Assembly: GCA_019454225.1 (NCBI GenBank)
Contig: CP075370.1
Span: 3,467,649 to 3,531,648, forward strand
Source: Paracoccaceae bacterium
GTDB taxonomy: Bacteria; Pseudomonadota; Alphaproteobacteria; Rhodobacterales; Rhodobacteraceae
Direction of reading: 5' to 3'
Length of the DNA stretch: 64,000 nucleotides
This document shows, piece after piece, positions 8,077-17,634 of the stretch. Each line of letters opens with the position of its first letter. Positions within the stretch are counted from its first letter, which is position 1. The notes under the pieces were generated by a model. The model was given only the letters and a program-made list of their open reading frames with translations, had not been told where the DNA came from and searched no databases. The position numbers and the translations under genes are program-made.

Positions 8077-9127
8077 TCGGGCGGCATGCCTCGCCGTCCT
8101 GATCGCGGCTGTGGCGCTTGCCGGTCCGGCATCGGCCGATGAAGCGGCGCGGATGCGCAGTGCCACGCTTGCCGATTCGGAACGGCTGCGCCTGCGCGCC
8201 GTCGGGCAGGCTCTTTCAGCCGAACGTGCCGGTCCCGCCGAAATCGCCCGGATGCGTCACGAGATGGTGCGGCAGGGCTATTACTTCGACGGGCCGGGAA
8301 TCGCCGTCGTCGAAACCGGTCTCTGGGCCGCACCGCTGCTGTCATGGGACGGCAACATCAACGGCGGCGTCCTGCAGGACAGGTTCTGGCAGAATGACCT
8401 GCTGTTCGAGGCCGATCCCGCCTTCCGGGCGCGCGCGGGCGTCGTCGCGGGGGCCTCGGCCGGGGGCCAGATGCGTCTGGCCTGGGCCAACGGCCGCGTG
8501 ATCGAACTGCGCAGCCAGGCGGAATTCGCCTGGTCGCCGGAACACGACCTGTATCGCGGCGATGCTGCGCTGGCGCTGTGCTCCCGCAACCATGTCACCG
8601 GCTGGACCTTCCTTGATCTCTGTGCCCGGGGGTCACGCAGCTGGCGCGATCTCGGCGACCGGTCGGCGTGGCAGGCCTCGGTCGGCCTGTCCAGGGTCAT
8701 CGCCGCGCCGCGCGGACTGCATGAACTGGGCATCGGGCTGGCCCGCACCGGCGGCCCCGACCGGCAGTCGCAGGACCAGATCGCCCTGTCGGTCGAATCG
8801 GTCTGGGACCACGCCACCTCGCGCATCTCCCTGACGCTGGGCGAACCGGTCGCCGGGGAAACCGCGCTTGACCGGCGGATGGATGCGGGGCTGGCCTGGC
8901 ACTGGAACGACCGCGCCTGGCGGTTCGACCTCTGGCACCAGTCGGCCGATGGCGGTGCCTTCCTGGGCGTGCCCCGCAGGGACAGGGCCAGCGGCGCGTC
9001 AATCGGCGTCGAGATCCGCGCGGGCACCGAACTGCGGCTGGGCTATGCCCGCAACCGCTCGACCGCAGGCTTTGCAGAATACGATCAATTCACAGTGGAC
9101 CTGCGCTTCGGACGCCTGAGGTTCTGA
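8063..9127 (+). CDS. Outer-membrane beta-barrel protein, possibly Slam-like
   Basis: A 354-residue protein with a signal peptide (hydrophobic run LAVLIAAVALAG, cleavage near ASA-DE). A short helical N-terminal region follows, and then repeated amphipathic strands with alternating hydrophobic residues, ending in Phe (FTVDLRFGRLRF), the usual outer-membrane insertion signal. The motif PLLSWDGNINGG near residue 105 resembles the start of the barrel in DUF560/Slam proteins, which export surface lipoproteins. A typical Slam is longer and has TPR repeats in front. The ATG overlaps the end of the lipoprotein gene, which fits a lipoprotein/exporter pair. The gene converges on the cellulose operon with one base between the stops. 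Assignment to Slam is inference. Confidence 0.6.
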   Translation: MRFPDRAACLAVLIAAVALAGPASADEAARMRSATLADSERLRLRAVGQALSAERAGPAEIARMRHEMVRQGYYFDGPGIAVVETGLWAAPLLSWDGNINGGVLQDRFWQNDLLFEADPAFRARAGVVAGASAGGQMRLAWANGRVIELRSQAEFAWSPEHDLYRGDAALALCSRNHVTGWTFLDLCARGSRSWRDLGDRSAWQASVGLSRVIAAPRGLHELGIGLARTGGPDRQSQDQIALSVESVWDHATSRISLTLGEPVAGETALDRRMDAGLAWHWNDRAWRFDLWHQSADGGAFLGVPRRDRASGASIGVEIRAGTELRLGYARNRSTAGFAEYDQFTVDLRFGRLRF

Positions 9128-9128
9128 C

Positions 9129-10523
9129 CTAATCCGAACCCTCTGCGGCCCGCAGGCCCTCGCGCGTCTCGCGGGTGGAAAGCGCCCGGTTCAGCACCTC
9201 GAACTGCCGCCGCGCCTCGGCCGCATTGCCGCTATTCAGATAGGCATAGGCCCGCAGGACGGCCAGGTCGCGCCGGATGCCGCCCGTCAGCTGTTCCAGC
9301 GCGTCGAAATACTCGATCGACTTGCGGTACTGCCGCTTCTTGAAGGCCGCGACGCCCCGCTGATCAAGGATCTGGCGCTCGACATCGACGCGCTGGCTGC
9401 GGGTGAAATCGGTCGCGGCGGCGATGGCGGCGGCATTCTCGGTCATCTGCATCTTCAGATAGGCCAGCGCCATGCCATAGCGCGCGTCGCGGCGCCGCGT
9501 GGCGTCCAGCCCGCCGCCCTCGGCGGCCTGAAAGGCCGAAAGCGCCTCCATCGTGCGATCAAGATTGTAGGCGCACCATGCCCGTTCATACAGCACCGCG
9601 GCCGACCGCGCCCCCTCGGACTGCGCCAGGCAGCGCGACCAGTCGCCCGCCCGCGCCGCGGCCTGGACACCGCCGCCACCGCCCTGCGCAGGGGCTGCGG
9701 CCGACGCTGCGGGTGCAGCGGGCGGCCGGGTCTGCGGCACAGCCGGATCGCTGGCCGGCCGGGCCGGGGCCGCTGCGGGTGCCGCTGCGGGTGATTGCGC
9801 CGACGTCCCCGGCACGGCCACCCCGCGCCCTGCCAGCAGCCGGGCAAGCAGCGCGTCAAGATCGGCGGCGCGGTCGGGGAACCGGCCGCTCGCCTGCCCG
9901 AACAGCCCGCGCAGCGCCTCCACCTCCGACACGGCGTCGGCCTTTTCCAGCGTGGCGGCGATCGCGGCAAAATCGGTGCAGGCCGCCAGCACCGCGCGGT
10001 AGGTGCCCAGCGCATCGGCACGCCGCCCCGCCGCCGCCTGCGTCTCGGCAATCCTCCAGGCATTGTTGATGCGGTCGCAGCGCAGCAGCCCGGGCGTCCC
10101 CGTGGCGATGCGGATCGCCTGATCCAGGTTGCCCGCCTCCAGCGCGACGTCCAGCGCCAGCTGTCCCTCGGCCGTGGCCAGCAGCGCCAGCATGTCGGAC
10201 GGCGCCGACCATCCGGGGTACGCCGTTTCGGTCTCGGCAATCTGCGCCCGGGCGGCGCCGATCTGGCCCGCGGCGATCTTGGCATAGATCTCGTCGATCT
10301 CGGTCGAGGGTCCGCTGCCCGACAGCCGCGACAGGTCGGCGGGCGGCGTCCAGCCCGGATACTTCAGCTGCAGGCGCCGCAGTTCGGCCGACACCGCCGC
10401 CGCGTCCTTCAGGCCGACATAGAAGTTCAGCGCCAGAAGCTCGTCCTGCGTGGGAACCTCCTGCGCCCGGGCCGGTCCGGCGACGTAGAGGATCAGGGCA
10501 ATCAGCGCAAGCAAGCGGGTCAT
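9129..10523 (-). CDS. Periplasmic TPR-like protein of the cellulose operon
   Basis: A 464-residue exported protein with a clear signal peptide (LLALIALILYVAGPARAQ). It is helical and alanine-rich throughout, with TPR-like repeats. The phrase YPGW(T/S)xPxD occurs twice near residues 52 and 103, marking a repeat of about 50 residues. A Pro/Ala linker around residues 245-290 separates two helical halves; the second half contains more TPR-like repeats (AWCAYNLDRTMEALSAF, FKKRQYRKSIEYFDAL). It occupies the place of BcsC, the TPR plus outer-membrane channel of cellulose export, but has no C-terminal barrel: it ends in a soluble tail. The start overlaps the bcsZ stop as ATGA. It probably forms the periplasmic scaffold for cellulose passage. 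Confidence 0.72.
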   Translation of the reverse strand: MTRLLALIALILYVAGPARAQEVPTQDELLALNFYVGLKDAAAVSAELRRLQLKYPGWTPPADLSRLSGSGPSTEIDEIYAKIAAGQIGAARAQIAETETAYPGWSAPSDMLALLATAEGQLALDVALEAGNLDQAIRIATGTPGLLRCDRINNAWRIAETQAAAGRRADALGTYRAVLAACTDFAAIAATLEKADAVSEVEALRGLFGQASGRFPDRAADLDALLARLLAGRGVAVPGTSAQSPAAAPAAAPARPASDPAVPQTRPPAAPAASAAAPAQGGGGGVQAAARAGDWSRCLAQSEGARSAAVLYERAWCAYNLDRTMEALSAFQAAEGGGLDATRRRDARYGMALAYLKMQMTENAAAIAAATDFTRSQRVDVERQILDQRGVAAFKKRQYRKSIEYFDALEQLTGGIRRDLAVLRAYAYLNSGNAAEARRQFEVLNRALSTRETREGLRAAEGSD

Positions 10524-11593
10524 ATCGGAACACACCGGGGAAAGTTCTGGGCCTGGGCGACCAGCGCCATGAGATGCAGCGTCGCCGGATAATAGGGCTG
10601 CGCCGTGTCGAAACGCGGCATCAGCGATCCGGCCCCACCCCCGGCCACACAGGCCGCCAGCGCCGCGACCGCCGCATATCCCGCGTGCCCGCTGCGTTCG
10701 ACCGGCTGACGGTTCGCCGCATCGAAGACCGTCACCGGATCGCCGGCACCGGCACCGGCCACCGCCGCCGCATAGGCCCGAAGCGCGCCGCCCTGCGCAT
10801 CGCCCGACCACATGGCGAACAGCGGCACGCGGATCGCCTCGTATCCCGCCTGGGCCGAGAATCCGGCAGGCGGCGGGCCATAGCCTGCCGCGCTGGCGGT
10901 CACCCAGTCGGGCACCATCCCGCGTCCCGACAGCGCGTCCCACAGGCGGCGCCCATCCTCGGCCAGCATTGCCAGATCGGGCAGGCCGGTGGCGGCCGCC
11001 ACCTCGCGCATCGCCCGCGGCATCACATAGGACGGGTTCACCACCACCGCCTCGGCGGTGCGGAACCCGACCGCGCCGGGCAGCATCAGCATGCCGCCGC
11101 CCGCCGGGTCGGGCACACGGCAAAGCCGCAGGATATCCGCCGCGATCTCCTTCGCGCGCGCCAGAAGCTCGGGCCGCCCCTGCTGCGCCGCCAGGATCAC
11201 CAGACCCCAGGCATAGAACAGGTCGCCATCGCTGGCATTGTTGCGGTCCACCACGCGCGGCAGCGTATCGGGCATCCAGCGCCAGGCCAGCAGCGCATCG
11301 TCGCGCACCGCCAGATTGGCCTCTGTCCAGGACAGGATCGCGCCTGCCGCCGCCGCGTCGCCGAACTGCGCGGCCAGCAGCAGGCCATAGCCCTGCCCCT
11401 CGGAATGGCTGGCACCGCCCTGGAACCCGTCGACCACCCGGCCTTCGGGCATCAGGCACAACGCCTTCCAGTCGCGCCAGCTTGCCTGCAGCGGGTGATC
11501 TGGCGCGAAGGGCGCGGCGGCCTGTGCCCGCAGCGGCCCCGCCCCGGCCAGCACGGCCATCGACAGCGTTCCCATGAAACCACGCCGGTTCAT
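10520..11593 (-). CDS. bcsZ: Cellulose-operon endoglucanase (GH8)
   Basis: A periplasmic glycoside hydrolase family 8 endo-beta-1,4-glucanase of 357 residues. The N-terminus MNRRGFMGTLSMAVLAGAG is a signal sequence with a twin-arginine-like RRGF. Family segments are GGASHSEGQGYGLLLA (with the catalytic Glu), DALLAWRWMPDT, NNASDGDLFYAWGLVILA (catalytic Asp) and VVNPSYVMPRAMRE. BcsZ is needed for normal cellulose output in several bacteria, probably by releasing misfolded chains. It sits in the operon between bcsB and the TPR gene with 4-base overlaps on both sides, so translation is coupled. Confidence 0.93.
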   Translation of the reverse strand: MNRRGFMGTLSMAVLAGAGPLRAQAAAPFAPDHPLQASWRDWKALCLMPEGRVVDGFQGGASHSEGQGYGLLLAAQFGDAAAAGAILSWTEANLAVRDDALLAWRWMPDTLPRVVDRNNASDGDLFYAWGLVILAAQQGRPELLARAKEIAADILRLCRVPDPAGGGMLMLPGAVGFRTAEAVVVNPSYVMPRAMREVAAATGLPDLAMLAEDGRRLWDALSGRGMVPDWVTASAAGYGPPPAGFSAQAGYEAIRVPLFAMWSGDAQGGALRAYAAAVAGAGAGDPVTVFDAANRQPVERSGHAGYAAVAALAACVAGGGAGSLMPRFDTAQPYYPATLHLMALVAQAQNFPRCVPI

Positions 11594-13986
11594 CCGATCC
11601 CTCCCCGCCGCCGCCGCGTCAGCAGCACCAGCATCAGCGCAGGCAGCACCGAGACCAGCGCAAGCCCCAGCAGCACCGCCGAAAACACCAGCGGCGACCA
11701 CGAGGCATAGTTGCCCAGAACCGCCCGCGCGTTCGACAGGCTCAGCGGCTCCAGCAGTTCGGGCATCCGCCCCGATGACCATACCTGCCACTGCCCGTCG
11801 GCATCCAGCAGCGCGGCCTCGCCGGTCGCCCGGCCGCTGGCGCGCAGCGTGACGAGCGCACGCGCGACGGCATCGACGCCCGCATCCGGGGCAAGGACCA
11901 GCCAAAGCTCGTCTCCGTCCCCCGCCTGCAACAGCAGCGCCTGCCCCCGCCGGTCGGCCAGCCACTCGGCCAGCGTGCCGTCCGTGCCCAGAAACGCGGC
12001 ATTGCGCAACGCGGCCAGTTCCCGCGCGATCCACCCATCGGCGGCAAAGCTTTGCGTCAGCCCTGTCCAGAAACGCTGCATCGGGCCGGGCCCGGTGTCT
12101 GCGGCGGGCGCATCCTGCGGAACCTCCTCGGTCAGGCGGAATGCCGGGGCGGCCGGTGCCGACGCCGGCGCGGCGGCGGCAGCCTCGGTTGCCACCAGTG
12201 CCGCGCGGGGGAACAGCGCGTCCTGCACTTGTGCCACGCCGACGTCCAGGCCCGACAGAGGCGCCAGTCCCGCCGCCGTCACCATCACCACATTCAGCCG
12301 CGCCGCACCTGTCGCATCCGGCAGCGGCGGGATCGCCGCCGCCAGCGTCAGCGCCGCGCTTTCGGCCTGCGCCTGGCCCGGCGCCCCGTCGGGTACCACC
12401 ACGCTGTCGCGTGTCAGGTCGTTCAGCGGCACCGCCGCGCCGGCCTGCCGCATCCGGGGCGACACCGGGATGTCCAGCGTGCTGTCGCCCAGCACCACCA
12501 GCATGTCGGCCCGGCGCTGCAGGCAGGCGGCGTCGGGCGGGTCGCCCGGCACCATCATTTCCAGCGTCACCGCATTCGGGCCGGGGTGCAGCACGTTGGT
12601 CGGAAACCCGATGTCCAGCGGGGCCTGCAACCGGCCGCCGTCGCGGTCCAGGGGCAGCAGGCGCACCGTCTCGTCATTCACCTTGACCAGCAGGATGGCA
12701 CCCTGCGGCAGACCCTCGGCAAACCCGTAGTGCAGCGTCAGCATCGCCTTCTGGTTGGCCAGAAGCATCCAGTCGCTCGCCAGCCGGAACGGCACGTCGG
12801 CTCGGAAGTAATGCGTGTTGCCGATGAACCCCCCGGTGCCGAGGCTGGCAAAGCTCACGGGCCCCCCGGGTGTCAGCAGCGGCACCTCCGGCACGGTTGC
12901 GGCGGCGGTCGACGACAGCACGCCCGCCAGATCGGGCAGCAGATCGCCGCTGTATTCCACCTGCATCACGATCGCGCCGCTCGCCCCGCGGCGGAACGAC
13001 ACCTGGGCCCGATCGGACTCGATCACCGCGACGGCCGCGATGGCCGCGCCCGGCGGCGCATAGAACGACCGCACGGCCACCCGCGCCGCGCCGCCCATCG
13101 TGTCGGCCAGCGCAGCCGAAACGGCGCGCAGCGCATGCGGCGCGGCCGCCGCGTCGGCCAGCACGTCGATCCGCCCGCCCCGCATCGCCTGTGCCCGCAC
13201 CGCCGCGACGAAGCCGTCCGCGCTGACCTCCAGCGATGCGGGCGGAACCGGCGCCCCGCTCTGTGCCAGGTCGATCTCGGTCCAGACGGCAAAGCTCGCT
13301 TCCGGCCCGCAGAATATCCGGTGCGGCTGCCGGACCGCCAGGTCCAGGGCATTCTCGCCCGCCACCAGCCCGGCCACCGGCACCCGGACGGCGGCAAACC
13401 CCGCCAGGTTCTGCAACGGCACCGTCACCGGATCGCCGCCGTTGACCGTCACGGTCAGGGCCGACATCTCGGGCAGGATGTTGACGCTCGACCGCATCGC
13501 CAGCACCAGTTCGCCCGGCGGCGCCGCACCGGCGGGCAGGAACAGCCGCATCGGCAGCGCGGCCCCCTCGCCGGTCAGCCGCAGCACCCCGGGCGCGGGC
13601 AGACTTGCCCCGACGCGCACCGTGTCGGGCAGGTCGCCCACCGGCGCCAGCGGCATCAGCCAGTCGGCAACCGCCGTCGCGGCGGGGGCCGACTGGTCGC
13701 GCGGCGGCGGCACGGCCAGCGGCGCACCGGCCGCCGCCGCGTCGCCCGCGGTCTCGGTGGCGTCCAGCCGGATCTCGGGAACCGCAGGGACGGCGGCGGG
13801 GGCCGGTGCGGCGGGCGCGGGCCCGGCGGCCGGTTCCGCAGCCGTGCCGCCGGTCTCGGGCGCAGTCTCGGGCGCGGTCTCGGGCACGGGCAGCGTGATC
13901 TCGGCATCATCCTGCGCCACGGCCCCCGGCGCCACGGCCCAGGTCGCCGCCAGCACCAGCGCCAGGCCGAACCCCGCGCGCCTCAT
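11590..13986 (-). CDS. bcsB: Cellulose synthase periplasmic subunit BcsB
   Basis: A 798-residue subunit that sits in the periplasm and is anchored by one C-terminal helix; it guides the growing glucan out of BcsA. There is a signal peptide (ALVLAATWAVAPGAVAQ), then a Pro/Glu/Thr-rich stretch to about residue 85. Two repeated carbohydrate-binding plus flavodoxin-like units follow; the first contains MRSSVNILPEMSALTVTVNG. Further in are NTHYFRADVPFRLASDWM and PGPNAVTLEMMVPGDPPDAAC. The C-terminal helix is SPLVFSAVLLGLALVSVLPA followed by RRRRGG. Both ends overlap neighbours by 4 bases. Length and architecture match BcsB of Rhodobacter. Confidence 0.94.
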   Translation of the reverse strand: MRRAGFGLALVLAATWAVAPGAVAQDDAEITLPVPETAPETAPETGGTAAEPAAGPAPAAPAPAAVPAVPEIRLDATETAGDAAAAGAPLAVPPPRDQSAPAATAVADWLMPLAPVGDLPDTVRVGASLPAPGVLRLTGEGAALPMRLFLPAGAAPPGELVLAMRSSVNILPEMSALTVTVNGGDPVTVPLQNLAGFAAVRVPVAGLVAGENALDLAVRQPHRIFCGPEASFAVWTEIDLAQSGAPVPPASLEVSADGFVAAVRAQAMRGGRIDVLADAAAAPHALRAVSAALADTMGGAARVAVRSFYAPPGAAIAAVAVIESDRAQVSFRRGASGAIVMQVEYSGDLLPDLAGVLSSTAAATVPEVPLLTPGGPVSFASLGTGGFIGNTHYFRADVPFRLASDWMLLANQKAMLTLHYGFAEGLPQGAILLVKVNDETVRLLPLDRDGGRLQAPLDIGFPTNVLHPGPNAVTLEMMVPGDPPDAACLQRRADMLVVLGDSTLDIPVSPRMRQAGAAVPLNDLTRDSVVVPDGAPGQAQAESAALTLAAAIPPLPDATGAARLNVVMVTAAGLAPLSGLDVGVAQVQDALFPRAALVATEAAAAAPASAPAAPAFRLTEEVPQDAPAADTGPGPMQRFWTGLTQSFAADGWIARELAALRNAAFLGTDGTLAEWLADRRGQALLLQAGDGDELWLVLAPDAGVDAVARALVTLRASGRATGEAALLDADGQWQVWSSGRMPELLEPLSLSNARAVLGNYASWSPLVFSAVLLGLALVSVLPALMLVLLTRRRRGGIG

Positions 13987-16310
13987 GACTTCACCTCGAA
14001 CCCGATCAGCATCTCGGGCGTGGCCCGCGATCCGCTGCGATACTCGGGCGTGTCGAGGTCGGCGCCAAAGGCCACCAGATGCGCGGGCTTGCGGTCCTGC
14101 CGCGCCGACATCGCCTCCTGCCGCCGCCGTTCCGGCTCGCGGGCAAAGTCCATCAGCGTCCGCGGCAGCGAGGTGACCACCAGCCACAGCACATAGGCCA
14201 GCCCCGCAATCAGCCCCTTGCCCTTGCGCGACTGCTCGCGGATCGCCAGCCAGTTCTCGCTGGACCCGAAGATCAGGTAGGACACCGCCTCGCGCACATC
14301 CATCTTCTGCTCGGCCACGAACATCAGGCCCAGCACCGTCCCCTCGCCCGCCTGCGGCAGCGTTCCCCGCATCACCGCGCGCACGTCGCGTTCCAGATGC
14401 TCGGCCTCGGGAAAGCGCGGGCGCAGCAGGATCTCGTCGCCGTTCTTCAGCGGCCGTGCCTCGGGGTTGCGCGGCATCTCCAGCACCCGCACCCGCGCGC
14501 CGCTGGTCGACGCGTCCAGCACCTCGGCCCGCAGCGTGCCGCCCAGCCCCTCCCACGTCACCGTGGCGGGCGCGCGCATGTCGATGCGCGGCGAACTGCG
14601 GCGCTGCTGCTTTTCCGAAACCGCCCGCAGCGACAATGACACCAGCGCAAAGTTGATCACCGCCCAGGTTCCCACCACCGACAGCACGCTGCGGTCGCCC
14701 GGAAAGGCGATCCAGCGCACCGCCAGCGCCACGACGCCCGCCAGCGTCAGCAGGAACAGCCACAGCAGCGGCCCGTAGATCGGCGAGATGTAATCCGCCT
14801 CCAGCGTCTCGTCCTTGGCCGTCACGTTGAACTTCGCCCCGCGCGGCCGCAGCACGGTGCGGATGATCGCCTTGGCCAGATAGGGGGCCTGGGCGATCTC
14901 GTAGATCTCGGAGATCAGCGGCCATCGGTACTGCCGGAAGATCGCGTTCTGCACCAGCAGGCTGATCGCCATGTAGCTCAGCACATAGGCCATCGCATCC
15001 CGGAAGGTGGTGACGAAGATCTCGACGCCAAAGAACAGATAGCTCAGCGGCGCCAGCAGATAGACCATCCGGATGATCGGAAACAGCCAGAAGCTCATCG
15101 AATTCAGGTAGCAAAGCCGTTGCAGCGGCTGCAGCCCGTGCCGGAACAGGGGGTTCTTCAGCATGAACATCTGCATCATGCCCGATGCCCAGCGCCCGCG
15201 CTGCTGGATGAACGAGGCAAATGTCTCGGGTTGCAGCCCCGCGATCATCGCCCGGTCCAGGTACAGGCTGCGCCAGCCCTTCGAATGGATTTCCAGCGCG
15301 GTTTCCGCGTCCTCGGTGATGGTCTCGCCCGCAAATCCGCCCACGCTGTCCAGGGCCTTGCGCCGCAGCACTGCCGCCGACCCGCAGAAGAACGCGCCGC
15401 CCCAGCGATCCAGCCCGCGGTGGATCATGCCATAGAACATCTCGTTCTCGGGCGGGCAGGCCAGCCCGAGATTCCGCTCGATCGGATCCTTGTTGATGAA
15501 GAAGTGCGGCGTCTGCACCAGGAACAGCCGGGGATCCTCGACGAAATACCCCACCGTCCGCGCCAGGAAGTCGCGCGACGGCACGTGGTCGGCATCGAAC
15601 ACCACCACAAGGTCGCCGTTCAGCCGCTCCAGCGCGGCGCTCATGTTCCCGGCCTTGGCATGTTCGTTGCGCGCCCGGGTGGAATAGACCACGCCCAGGT
15701 CGGCGCACAGCTGCTGCAACTGCGCCCGGCGGGCACGCGACGCCTTCGCCAGTTCCTCGTTCGGCGAATTGCAGCGCTGGTCGGTGCCGCCGTCGTCGCA
15801 CAGCACCACGGTCTTCAGCCGCGCCGGATAGATCATGTTCTTGGCCGCCGACAGCGTGATGCTCAGCATCTCGACCGGCTCGTTGTAGGACGGCACAAGG
15901 ATGTCCACCGTGGGCAGCTTGTCCACCGGCACGCGCGGCGGCAGGCCGCGGTCCACCGGATCGGCGGCAATCACCGCGTTCAGGAAGAACACCAGGATCG
16001 AATAGGTCTCGACGGCGAACAGCATCACCGCCAGCACGAAGGACACCGACAGATCCGCCTCGGGCAGCGTCGCCGTCACCCGCCAGAACCAGTAGCGCAG
16101 CACGATGATGCTGGCGACGCCCATCATCACGGTCCGCGCGCCGATGTGGCGCGCAAAGGGCTTCAGGATCAGGACGATGGCCAGCGCGACAAGGCTCAGC
16201 ATGCCCTGCGCCGCGTTTGACGCGGGCACCGAGGCCAGCACGAAGACGGGGACCAGCACGATCACCCACAGCGGGATCAGCATCAGCGACAGGCGGGTCG
16301 ACCGTGTCAT
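13983..16310 (-). CDS. bcsA: Cellulose synthase catalytic subunit BcsA with PilZ domain
   Basis: The inner-membrane GT2 processive glycosyltransferase that polymerises UDP-glucose into cellulose and exports the chain; 775 residues. Four N-terminal helices (to about residue 115) are followed by the GT domain with DD at 172-173, DAD at 239-241, TED at 332-334 and QQRGRW at 369-374. More membrane helices come next, then a C-terminal PilZ domain with R571-x3-R575 and DASTSG at 599-604, the c-di-GMP-binding residues. Positions lie close to those of Rhodobacter sphaeroides BcsA, whose structure defines this mechanism. The start is the ATG preceded by GGAGG about 7 bases upstream; the longer frame runs into bcsN. 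Activity should depend on c-di-GMP. Confidence 0.97.
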   Translation of the reverse strand: MTRSTRLSLMLIPLWVIVLVPVFVLASVPASNAAQGMLSLVALAIVLILKPFARHIGARTVMMGVASIIVLRYWFWRVTATLPEADLSVSFVLAVMLFAVETYSILVFFLNAVIAADPVDRGLPPRVPVDKLPTVDILVPSYNEPVEMLSITLSAAKNMIYPARLKTVVLCDDGGTDQRCNSPNEELAKASRARRAQLQQLCADLGVVYSTRARNEHAKAGNMSAALERLNGDLVVVFDADHVPSRDFLARTVGYFVEDPRLFLVQTPHFFINKDPIERNLGLACPPENEMFYGMIHRGLDRWGGAFFCGSAAVLRRKALDSVGGFAGETITEDAETALEIHSKGWRSLYLDRAMIAGLQPETFASFIQQRGRWASGMMQMFMLKNPLFRHGLQPLQRLCYLNSMSFWLFPIIRMVYLLAPLSYLFFGVEIFVTTFRDAMAYVLSYMAISLLVQNAIFRQYRWPLISEIYEIAQAPYLAKAIIRTVLRPRGAKFNVTAKDETLEADYISPIYGPLLWLFLLTLAGVVALAVRWIAFPGDRSVLSVVGTWAVINFALVSLSLRAVSEKQQRRSSPRIDMRAPATVTWEGLGGTLRAEVLDASTSGARVRVLEMPRNPEARPLKNGDEILLRPRFPEAEHLERDVRAVMRGTLPQAGEGTVLGLMFVAEQKMDVREAVSYLIFGSSENWLAIREQSRKGKGLIAGLAYVLWLVVTSLPRTLMDFAREPERRRQEAMSARQDRKPAHLVAFGADLDTPEYRSGSRATPEMLIGFEVKS

Positions 16311-16362
16311 CGCGGTCCCTCCGCGCAGGCAGCCATCGGACGGGCGGGACGGTGCGGGCGGG

Positions 16363-17046
16363 TCATCGCGGTGTCGGCCCGGCCAGCGGCGACAGCATCC
16401 GCGATTCCCCGCCTGCGGGTGCCCCGCCCGGCCCCCCGCCGACGGAAGCCGCCAGGATCGGCCCAAGCGCATCCTGCGGCTCGCCGTTGACGCAGTTGCG
16501 CAGCATGATGTCCATCGCCCGCGCACCGTCCGGCATCTGCCGCGCCCCGGTGTCCAGCCGCCGGATCGCCAGCACGCAGCTGGTGTTCGCCCCGAACCGC
16601 CGATCGGCCCAGAAATAGGGGCCCAGCGCATCCTCGCCCGCCGACAGGTCGCCCGACGTCATGTCCTCGAAGGGCGCGGGCAATCCGCCCGCCCGGGCCA
16701 GGAATTCCTCGAACCGCAGGCTGCCCGACAGGAAGGACGGCAGGCGGGTGCGGATCACCATGACGTTGTCGCCCTCCAGCACCGTCTCGTTGCGCAGGGC
16801 AAGCCGCTGCTCGGCGCCGTTCCCCAGCCCGCGCTGCATCACGATCTTCAGCCCCTCGGGGTTCACCCAGGCCTGCCGCGACGGCACGTGAACCAGCGGC
16901 GTCACGTCCTCGATCTCGCGCTGTGTCTGGGGCAGGCTTGGCGGCGCCATGCCCACGCAGCCAGAGACCGCCAGCGCCCCGGCCAGCAGCGACGCGGCAC
17001 GCATCGCCCGCCGCGCAGGACCTGTCGGATGTGCCATCCACCTCAT
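16363..17046 (-). CDS. bcsN: Cellulose biosynthesis lipoprotein BcsN
   Basis: A 227-residue predicted lipoprotein: hydrophobic ASLLAGALAVSGC with a lipobox ending in Cys. The body contains PSRQAWVNPEGLKIVMQRG, RNETVLEGDNVMVIRTRLP and SCVLAIRRLDTGARQMPDG, and the tail is Gly/Pro-rich. Position upstream of bcsA and general pattern fit BcsN, an accessory protein of alphaproteobacterial cellulose operons whose biochemical role is not settled. It is the first gene of the operon, 52 bases before bcsA. ATG at 17037 is an alternative start. Confidence 0.8.
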   Translation of the reverse strand: MRWMAHPTGPARRAMRAASLLAGALAVSGCVGMAPPSLPQTQREIEDVTPLVHVPSRQAWVNPEGLKIVMQRGLGNGAEQRLALRNETVLEGDNVMVIRTRLPSFLSGSLRFEEFLARAGGLPAPFEDMTSGDLSAGEDALGPYFWADRRFGANTSCVLAIRRLDTGARQMPDGARAMDIMLRNCVNGEPQDALGPILAASVGGGPGGAPAGGESRMLSPLAGPTPR

Positions 17047-17634
17047 CTCGAACTGCCCCGGCCCCCTGGATTCGGCTCTCCGGGCGGCACCGCCCGCAGC
17101 ATAGCAACATGCATTCTGTGTACCACTTATCCCCAGACCGCATCACATTCCAGCCGCCAGCGCCGGTTTCCCGGGCTATCGGCATGATATCGTGATATCT
17201 TTCGCCGCCGGGGCGCCCGAAAAACGCCCATCGCGCCCGCCGGAAGCGCCGGGGCGGGCAGTTTCCGGCATCGCACCGGGGCCGGCGGGGGCGTGATCGC
17301 CCGATCAACCATAGCGGGATTCGCACCATCGGCTGTCATCCTGCCGATCCGTCGCAGCGCGGCGGAGCCGCACCCGCACGCCTGCCCGTCGCCCCCGCCT
17401 CTCCGACACCCACCCTGAACCCCGAAATTCCCATGCGCCCCACCGATCCACCCGGACCCGCCCGGCCCCGATCAATCGGGGGTTGAACGGCGTGACCCGT
17501 TGTGATCCTTGGACTAGATCACTCCGACTTGTGGCGGTGGTGCGTCACATATCAGGCGTCCGAACGGTGTCGCTTGCACGGCGCGTCCCGCAGAACCACA
17601 TGGCCTGAAACGCGCCGACGACAGGGACAACGCG
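17047..17634. promoter_or_regulatory. 588-bp divergent control region between bcsN and a histidine kinase, with four palindromes
   Basis: I see no convincing gene here. Four inverted repeats stand out. GATATC-GT-GATATC lies at 17186-17199, TGATCG-CC-CGATCA at 17294-17307, CCCCGAT-CA-ATCGGGG at 17466-17481, and GTGATC-9-GATCAC at 17502-17522. The last two lie within 170 bases of the kinase start, the first within 155 bases of the bcsN start. They are candidate operators for the divergent promoters. Which proteins bind is unknown. Confidence 0.5.

Noticed and set aside
17127-17339. 70-residue minus-strand open frame in the bcsN upstream region
   Set aside because: Weak start, no ribosome site, Pro/Arg-rich sequence; region looks regulatory.
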